From assembly GCA_029945375.1 (NCBI GenBank), contig CM057062.1:558001-622000 (forward strand): a stretch of DNA of 64,000 bases, written 5' to 3'. The stretch is from Agaricus subrufescens (taxonomy: Eukaryota; Basidiomycota; Agaricomycetes; Agaricales; Agaricaceae). Positions 58,033 through 64,000 of the stretch are shown piece by piece; position 1 is the stretch's first letter; the number at the start of each line of letters is the position of its first letter. The notes below the pieces were generated by a model. It was not told where the DNA came from. It did no database searches and saw only the letters and a list, made by a program, of their open reading frames with translations. The position numbers were made by a program, and so were the translations under genes.

Positions 58033-58297
58033 GTATACTAGAGGCCTACAATGGCACACAAAGGAAAAGAAAAATTCAACTTTCCCTGCATACCCTCATC
58101 AGCCTCCGTTTTAGCAAAAGGTATACTAGAAGCTGGCAGCGGCACACAAAGGAAAAGAATATTTCAGTTTTCCTTGTGTACCCCCACTAGCCTTCATTCT
58201 AGAAAAAGGTATACTAGAGGCCGGCAGCGGCACACAAAGGAGAAATTTTCACTTTTCCCAGCGTACTCCCACCAGCCTCCGTTTTCAAAAACCAAAG
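58033..58297 (+). repeat. Tandem minisatellite, three units of 88-89 bp
   Basis: Units begin with GTATACTAGA at 58033, 58121 and 58209. Each contains GGCACACAAAGGA, an A-rich part, a TTTCCC-type part and AGCCTCCGTTTT. The last unit runs to 58297 and is followed by a decayed GTATGTC. It lies at the 3' side of NACHT-like copy B'. Confidence 0.85.
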
Positions 58298-58320
58298 GTA
58301 TGTCAAGAGTTGATAACAGC

Positions 58321-59340
58321 CTACGAGGGATAAAAAGATGTCACCATCACGATAGATACGCATTTCAACACGAACACAGCAGTGAAGTAGGATCGGCTGT
58401 GCAGGAGTAAGAAGGAATAGGTACTCCCTTTAGAGTATGCCCTCGTCTGGAGAGCAGGATGACCCTCTCCCCAAAGTATTCCCGCTGTTGATCCCATCTC
58501 TACCACCTGTCTTTCCAAGGGTTTGTCAGGTCGACAAAAGATCAACCAGATGAAAGGAAGTTCTCCACCTGTACTCGCGATTATCTGGAGGATATCCAGA
58601 CGAGTCTGAACCTCTGCACAGTCTTGAAGGCCATCAACCACAATCACCTTCTGCGTGCCAAAAACAGGTTCCTCTGCCTCCAGCAGCCCGCGAAAAGGAT
58701 CAGCGATAAGTTTCTTCGGTTAAACCCCTACCATTTTATAAAGTATAGAGGGATCGTCTCGCAATGTCTTCTTCAAAAGGTTCGAATATGCGGGGTACTT
58801 GAGAGATAGTTGATAGGCGATGATAGGGAAAAGGCGAACATCGTCGTTGGTTTTGAGTAGCTGAGAGACGAAGAAGCTTGCGCATAAGCAGTCATCTAGC
58901 CCCTTTGCGCATAGATGAGCTAGATCTGACATTGGGCCGCTGAAAACCGGGGCATAGGGCAAGAACCCCCCTCCACTGATCAGGGCATCTAACTCCTTGG
59001 CCAGACGTCCATACTGCGTAGCAGGCAAACTTCGAGACAGCTTTGCTTGAGCAGCAGAATTGTGGGTGGCATTGAAAAGCGAGGCCTTGGTTAATAATTT
59101 CCACCCTTTGTCAACATCGTTAGTACCTAACCATGGACTACATGCCAGACGCGATAATTCACCAATATCAGGGGCCCGGATGGGAGGCGTCTACAAGCAA
59201 AGAATTGCAGACAGTGAACTCCCTTGCTCCGTCAAATAGTGGCATTGACAAACATGGAGGCGGAACAGATTGAAGACGATTGTGCGTAAGGTGTTCCTCT
59301 GACGAGAAGAAATCCGGTAAGAAATCACTAGGTGCTGGTA
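58321..59340 (-). pseudogene. NACHT-like gene, copy B' (broken)
   Basis: The fourth array member, spread over several frames. 59028-58720 carries PYAPVFSGPMSDLAHLCAKG and CASFFVSQLLKTNDDVRLFP. 58647-58321 carries MIVVDGLQDCAEVQTRLDIL and ELPFIWLIFCRPDKPLE. The N-terminal part at 59362-59168 (AVVTTLIPAPSDFLPDF) ends at a stop. Here Walker B keeps VVDGL-D, closer to canonical than copies A and A', but the P-loop Lys is again absent. Frameshifts lie near 58720 and 59040. An upstream exon (FTSPSSLRFFSQSSLQ, donor at about 59403) is visible. Confidence 0.65.
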
Positions 59341-59344
59341 TCAG

Positions 59345-59735
59345 AGTTGTGACGACTGCCAAGAATCAGTAAGGGTTGACCTGTTTGACTAGAGGTGCTC
59401 ACTTGTAGGGATGACTGTGAAAAAAATCTCAGGGACGAAGGGGAAGTGAAACCACGGATACTGCAAGCAGAATCAAAGCATCCGGAGTACATGCGGCGAA
59501 TTGCTGTTGAAGTGGCTGTGCGGTGGGCGGATATGAAGGAAGGCTTATGTTGTCCGCCGATCACGTCGCTACTGGGCTGTGCGGGTAAGGGTATCTATGC
59601 GAGAAAGGCAACGAGTCCTTGCATCCGACTCACAAACCATGCGAGTGGAATGGTGCTCGGCAGCTAAATGCTCAATCGTCACGATCAAATAGCTCACGTG
59701 GTGTGATATTTTAAGAACCAGCCCCTGCTTTGGCG
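59345..59735. repeat. Duplicated 5' flank of NACHT-like copy B' (matches 55915-56280)
   Basis: Shared strings with the copy B flank in the same order: ACTGCAAGCAG, GGCGAATTGC, AAGGCTTA, GTAAGGGTATCT and TGTGATATTTTAAGAAC. This shows that copies B and B' arose by segmental duplication including promoter DNA. Confidence 0.8.
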
Positions 59736-59739
59736 ATGC

Positions 59740-60720
59740 CTGCTGTTCTCGCGGCCACACGGCACACGCAGAACTCATTCCCAGAGTCTCCCACTGCCCC
59801 ATCGAATGATAGCATAGGATGATCACTTCAAGCTCCGGTTTCGCGTTCGAAGAAATTAAGAACGGCATCAAGCACGGGGCTAATGGTTCTGAGAAGGTTC
59901 CTCGGCAACCTTATTCTCCGCTGCAAAACTATACAAGGAAGGCACGGACCAGCACAATGGCAAGCATGTCGAGACAGCTGAGCTGGATCTCCGCAACGTC
60001 ATCAGAGCCTTGAGGCGCCCTCGGCATTCACAAGCAAAGGGAAGCGTACCCCCGCTGGCAGCTTGACGATTAGCTGTATGGTCAAGCCTGACCGTAATAT
60101 GGAAAAGAGGCTATGTTGTCCAGCCTACCCCTCATTTAGACATATCAACCGAAATCTTCAGGTCTTTTCATTGACATTTGGAAGCATGACTCGGCATCTC
60201 AACATTGGGGATGTTGAAAGCAACTGATTATATGCTTTCCCATCCTTCCCAGAGTTCATCTAGTTGGCCACTGCTGAGGTGAGGAAGCCGGCATTGAGGC
60301 CGCTACATCCCTGGTAAATGGCCTTCTCTTGACTAGGTTGCCCCTCCCCTCCAGTGGACGTGAACTCTGATAACGTTGATGCTCAATGAGCAAGGCGCTT
60401 TGAACTGTATATCAACCCATTCTGGCACACGGACATCCACGCAAAACTCAAAGTGAAAATAATCTGGCTGAGAGTCCACAATCACAATCTCTTTCAGACG
60501 AGCTGGATGGCATGTCTATGCCGATAGCTAGCACTGCCATCTCATAGCCTTCAGCGCGATGGTCCCGAATCTCTCAAATTATTACTGAGCCCAACATACT
60601 CGCTGCGCCTCCAAAGAGTTGCTTCCACACCAGTCGCGTCGTACCCTTCAACTGGGTGCACCGCTCGCATGTACCCATTTACTCTCATGTTCATGTATTT
60701 ATTTTTTTGTTTTGTGGGGC
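59740..60720 (+). pseudogene. Decayed copy of the WOPR (Gti1/Pac2) gene
   Basis: Colinear with 50526-52300 over most of its length but with many stops, frameshifts and deletions. Matching strings in order: CTCATTCCCAGAGT, ATGATCACTTC-GCTCCG, CCTCGGCAAC, CAATGGCAAG, the exon-intron junction region ending CAGGTCTTTTCATT, and CAATCTCTTTCAGACGA. Homology continues into the 3' flank to about 60900. The first 70 bp of the coding region are missing and the junction falls right after the duplicated flank of NACHT-like copy B'. Most of the Pro/Gln-rich C-terminus has been deleted. No working WOPR domain remains. Confidence 0.88.
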
Positions 60721-60899
60721 TGTGGTTTTTGGTGATCACGAATAATATCAATTTCAATAACTCTTTATCTTTGGTTTGATTTGGTGGATATATGTGAAAT
60801 TCAGTTGTCTCTTTGGTAATGTGTTCGTTTTCAATGGACGTCCTTTCTAAATTTGAAGGGTGCAGATGACAATGGAGCGTGCCCTGACGTGTCTGAGGA

Positions 60900-61405
60900 C
60901 GAGATACTCAAATGGATGTACTAACACATGAACCCCGATTAGAAATAGCTACTGGAGAGGGTTAAGGTAAGTTGTGCTTCTGTAACTTGGTATAAACCCG
61001 AGCGGGCCGTACTCAGAAATGGTGATTGGATCGTAACTGCATCTTCTTTTAGATTTACCAATGATCGCGAGGCTTATTGGGTCTCAGTTCCCCGGCTTAG
61101 GTTATAGCATCTGACAGGCGCGCATCCGCTGCCTGTCCATTTATTTGTTAGAAGATCGCTAGTACATTCTAGACGAGATTCTAATTCTATAGAGAGAATA
61201 CATGAGTTGCGCGTATCGGTCTCGATTCACTGCCATGTGAGTGTTGAGCGTCGCGCATTGAAAAGAAAAAGAGGAAATACAGGAGATTGTGGACCGGAAA
61301 CGAATCGTGTTCCGGGCCGCATGTGGGCTATAAGGCTAAACGTCAAAAGAAGGAAAAAAAAAGAAAAGAAGGACAGAGAATGCACGCAAAGGTGTGTTCC
61401 TGGAG
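60900..61405. other. Spacer between WOPR pseudogene and retrotransposon
   Basis: About 500 bp with no gene. The part nearest 61405 probably belongs to the retroelement 3' terminal region; no clear inverted or split repeat could be delimited. Confidence 0.35.
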
Positions 61406-62425
61406 TCAATTTGGAGGATGGGCCTGTTCGAGTGCACTTCCATCCCTCTCCCCCTGGTCAGACGAGACCTTGGGATTCAGCAAGGCTGGATGTGTTCTGA
61501 TATATATGTGGAATGCTTCGGAGGACCACCGCCCCAATGCTTGGATCACGTCGAACGATACGCCATTCCTCGCCAGCAGCGTCGCGCCTCCCGCCCTCAT
61601 GGAATGACCACCAAACTGAGAATCGAAATGTAAATAGAATCGAGTGAGGAACCAGTTCCTCGTTGGCGGTTTCCCTGAACTTGTCACCCACAACCATGGG
61701 ACCGCTTCGAAACGTGTGTCCCGCAGCTGTACATATGATTGTAAGGCGACATAAGGGCTGTTAGGACACTTGTTGTCCCTCAGCAAAACCTGGTTACCTG
61801 CAAAGAAGCGGTCCGTTTTGCTGGCAGGTAAGGTGAAAGATACTTTCGAGTTTTGGAATCGAAGCGAGTCCCGTCGAATAGTTTTGCGGCGGTTGATGAG
61901 CCTCGTGTCATTCGGGTCCGCCATCTCGCCTAGCCTCAGCAGTCCAAAGAATCCTACTATGATCATGGCACGGAAAAGAAAATTGTCGTATGATGGAAAT
62001 TTGTTGTAGTGTTTCGCGATGGTGTCGAGTTGTTTGAAAGAAATCGGTTCCTTCCTCTGTACTGGTTTGCCGTGCAGTCTCTTCATTGACTTCACCAGGT
62101 CTTTGATGCACGAACTGTTCCTTATTCCGATGACCTCCGGATACAGAGGCCTCAGTTTGAAACACACCCCAGACAAGTAGGAGTCTAGTGAGTTTGGTGA
62201 TATATGGTGACACATGAACGCGATGTAACGTTCAAATGTCAAGATGGTTGGAGTTATCGGAACGTGATGGGTCTCGCAAAAAGCGAGGTAACTTGTATAT
62301 TGTGATTCGTATGATTGTCGAGTCGACTTGTCTATTGTGTGCGCCAGCGCTTCCGCCACTTCGGCATCGAGCTGGTCTAGGCTGATTGGTGGCCTATTCC
62401 AGCTCCTACCCACCGTCCGACTCAT
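61406..62425 (-). CDS. DIRS-like retrotransposon tyrosine recombinase
   Basis: 339-residue integrase of the phage-lambda type used by tyrosine-recombinase retrotransposons to insert circular cDNA. N-terminal SAM-like part: STRQSYESQYTSYLAFCETH and ERYIAFMCHHISPNSLDSYL. Catalytic residues are visible: Arg in GFFGLLRLGEM, His-x-x-Arg in GHSMRAGGATLLA, and the nucleophile Tyr in GRWSSEAFHIYIR. Start codon overlaps the stop of the upstream RT frame (ATGA at 62422-62425), suggesting coupled translation. The frame is intact, so the element may be young. Confidence 0.9.
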   Translation of the reverse strand: MSRTVGRSWNRPPISLDQLDAEVAEALAHTIDKSTRQSYESQYTSYLAFCETHHVPITPTILTFERYIAFMCHHISPNSLDSYLSGVCFKLRPLYPEVIGIRNSSCIKDLVKSMKRLHGKPVQRKEPISFKQLDTIAKHYNKFPSYDNFLFRAMIIVGFFGLLRLGEMADPNDTRLINRRKTIRRDSLRFQNSKVSFTLPASKTDRFFAGNQVLLRDNKCPNSPYVALQSYVQLRDTRFEAVPWLWVTSSGKPPTRNWFLTRFYLHFDSQFGGHSMRAGGATLLARNGVSFDVIQALGRWSSEAFHIYIRTHPALLNPKVSSDQGERDGSALEQAHPPN

Positions 62426-64000
62426 TTTTCTGCCTCCCCCAGCGCATCTCGAGGGGGTGATAAGGGATTTATTATGATTCCCGGAATCAAATTACTAGCC
62501 TTCTCCAAATCTCTGCGCGATAGCGCATCCGCTACTTGGTTCTCTGTCCCTGGGATGTGTAAAACACGGAGTTGGCAACGCGACTTTATCAACAAATCCA
62601 CCGAAAACCGGAGCATTGGGTTGTAAATTGGATCGATGGCTAGGGTATTGAAAGCGTCGACACAGTTCGAATTATCCGTGTAAATGACGATCTGATCGTC
62701 CTCCAGCCCCCACTTCTCAACACAGTAATGTAGAGCCGTAACCACACCCCACAGCTCGCGGTAGTATATCCATTCGCTAGGGAGTTCCTCGTCGATCCGG
62801 GACCAAAAACCCAAACAAGAGTCCGGGATAAACACCCCCAACCCTGTCAGGCATGCGTCCGTATAGACCGTGATCACCGCTGGGTCATCCGCCTCCCAGT
62901 CTCTCGCCGAGAGAAGCAATACGCCCTCCATCCTCTGTAAGTGGCCTCGTGCCCACTCTAAATCATCGCTCATTGCCCGCGTGGATCTCGTTCGTTTGAC
63001 CGACCCCGTCTTTTCCCAGATCCTTGTGTAAACATTGCACAAGGCTGGTCGTAGGAGCGGGAAGACGTTGAGTGCCCAGTTCATCCAGCCGGCCAGCTTT
63101 TGTAGTTCTCGCGTCGTGAACCTGTTCGCCTTCTTCCCCTTCACAAAAATATATTGCTCTAGCTCCTCGACCAACTCGTCTTTCTTTTCCTTGGGTAATG
63201 TGAAAGTCAAATCCCTCGAATTCACTTCTATTCCCAAAATCGTCAAGACGGTTCCATGTTGTTGCTTGTGCGGTTTATACGGTATGCCGAGGTCGTCCCA
63301 TAGTCGTAACATTCTCGCCTGGTCAACCGGGACATCCCTGCCCAGGGGTGGATGATATACCTTCTCGGTGCCAATTTGAACCGCGAAACAGTCGTCCACA
63401 AAACCATTTGGGCTCGGCACCTTTCTTCGGTTCTGCGCAACCCACAAAACCAAGCTCATGAAGGAGATGAAGATGTCCCCGGACCGTCGTCCCCCAAACG
63501 CTACACATCGATTGATATGCTGGATGCCGTCGATAGTATTTACTTGGCGGATTTGCCATTCTGGTGACACGGGAAGAAGTCGATATGCCTCCGAGACGTC
63601 GCTCTTCCACAATAATACGTCCTGTGTGAAACTAAGATCTCGTCTCGCCCTCAGGAGTTGATCTCCAAGTCGTGCTAGATTGTCCATCGGGAACGCTCGC
63701 TCGTGTGGCGGAGTCATAGAATTCAACGAGTGTGTTCCAAAGCTCTGATGAGTCACTAGGCGGAAAGTGTTAGGCTCTGCCTTCGGTACTGCAAAGATGG
63801 GCATGCAATACATGCCTGGAAGAAGGTCCCCACCGAAACCAGTTGAGAACCTCCCCATGGCAATTTCCTTGTCCCTCTGTTCCCTCAGAAAAGAGGCCGT
63901 CTCCTCTGTTTTTGGTGGCGCCTGCGCCTGGTCATTCGTCTCCGGATACCCAGCTAGGTCAAGTGTAGCCCATGGCCAGAAACCCTTTTCCAGGCCCTCG
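62422..64000 (-). CDS. DIRS-like reverse transcriptase / RNase H, partial at window end
   Basis: Open from the window edge to 62422 (526 codons visible), so 5' truncated only by the window. RT motifs: IFAVPKAEPNTFRLVTHQSF, motif A WKSDVSEAYRLLPVSPEWQI, motif B VAFGGRRSGDIFISFMSLV and motif C GFVDDCFAV. A thumb/connection region LQKLAGWMNWALNVFPLLRP follows. RNase H motifs: VITVYTDACLTGLGVF (Asp), YRELWGVVTAL (Glu), IVIYTDNSNCVDAFN (Asp), ending VADALSRRDLEKA. The order RT-RNase H-tyrosine recombinase and lack of a DDE integrase or protease define the DIRS order. No gag is in the window. Confidence 0.92.
   Translation of the reverse strand, partial: EGLEKGFWPWATLDLAGYPETNDQAQAPPKTEETASFLREQRDKEIAMGRFSTGFGGDLLPGMYCMPIFAVPKAEPNTFRLVTHQSFGTHSLNSMTPPHERAFPMDNLARLGDQLLRARRDLSFTQDVLLWKSDVSEAYRLLPVSPEWQIRQVNTIDGIQHINRCVAFGGRRSGDIFISFMSLVLWVAQNRRKVPSPNGFVDDCFAVQIGTEKVYHPPLGRDVPVDQARMLRLWDDLGIPYKPHKQQHGTVLTILGIEVNSRDLTFTLPKEKKDELVEELEQYIFVKGKKANRFTTRELQKLAGWMNWALNVFPLLRPALCNVYTRIWEKTGSVKRTRSTRAMSDDLEWARGHLQRMEGVLLLSARDWEADDPAVITVYTDACLTGLGVFIPDSCLGFWSRIDEELPSEWIYYRELWGVVTALHYCVEKWGLEDDQIVIYTDNSNCVDAFNTLAIDPIYNPMLRFSVDLLIKSRCQLRVLHIPGTENQVADALSRRDLEKASNLIPGIIINPLSPPRDALGEAEK

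Larger units (their letters stand above)
61406..64000 (-). mobile_element. DIRS-like (tyrosine recombinase) retrotransposon, partial
   Basis: Composite of the two overlapping frames above. Both are intact, with no frameshift or stop, unlike the surrounding duplicated and decaying DNA. The 5' part lies beyond 64000. Terminal repeats could not be delimited in the window. Confidence 0.88.

Noticed and set aside
1..64000. CRISPR arrays, operons, rRNA genes, phage or bacterial mobile elements
   Set aside because: None seen. Intron-rich genes show that this is a fungal nuclear sequence, so prokaryotic feature types were not expected.

Overview
The window looks like nuclear DNA of a mushroom-forming basidiomycete (Agaricomycetes). 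Genes carry many introns of about 47-60 nt with GT..AG ends and CTAAT/CTGAC-like branch points. Intergenic DNA is AT-rich, and 3' flanks are T-rich. The families present are typical of such fungi: beta-trefoil lectins, a WSC-domain copper radical oxidase, an SKN1/KRE6-type GH16 enzyme, a Gti1/Pac2 (WOPR) regulator, NACHT-like proteins and a DIRS-like tyrosine-recombinase retrotransposon. The species cannot be named from the sequence alone. Exon joins were made by hand, by splice consensus and reading-frame continuity.

Layout. 0-11 kb: a short-chain dehydrogenase with two micro-exons (82-1277, minus) and two ricin-B-like lectin genes (1592-2255 and 9986-10735, both minus). Between the lectins lie about 7.7 kb of gene-poor DNA holding a decayed coding remnant. 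11-19 kb: a xylulokinase with a very large Gly/Ser/Thr-rich insertion (11066-14307, plus), convergent with an MFS transporter (14949-16466, minus). The transporter diverges from a tail-anchored FHA/coiled-coil protein (16598-18929, plus) across only 131 bp. 19-22.5 kb: T-rich flank and unidentifiable remnants. 22.6-30.1 kb: the SAC3/GANP mRNA-export factor and a kinase-like protein that appears to lack catalytic residues, both minus. 30.1-34.6 kb: a gene desert and an intron-containing tRNA-Phe. 34.6-42.3 kb: a divergent pair of cell-surface enzymes, the GH16 glucanase (minus) and a multi-pass GT2 glycosyltransferase (plus). 43.7-52.3 kb: a copper radical oxidase with four WSC domains (minus), divergent from a WOPR transcription factor (plus). 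53.2-60.9 kb: an array of four NACHT-like genes, all minus. Two are intact but lack a Walker A lysine and two are broken. The array ends in a decayed copy of the WOPR gene and its 3' flank. 61.4-64 kb: a DIRS-like retrotransposon that runs off the window end.

How the parts relate. The 10-52 kb stretch is mostly ordinary euchromatic gene content: sugar phosphorylation, transport, mRNA export, cell-wall glucan and glycan assembly, extracellular peroxide generation and a developmental-type regulator. The 50-61 kb stretch is a recent, actively rearranging region. The WOPR gene and a two-gene NACHT-like unit have both been duplicated, and the second copies are decaying. The most unusual item is this array of short, P-loop-less NACHT-like proteins lying between a WOPR regulator and its own pseudogene.
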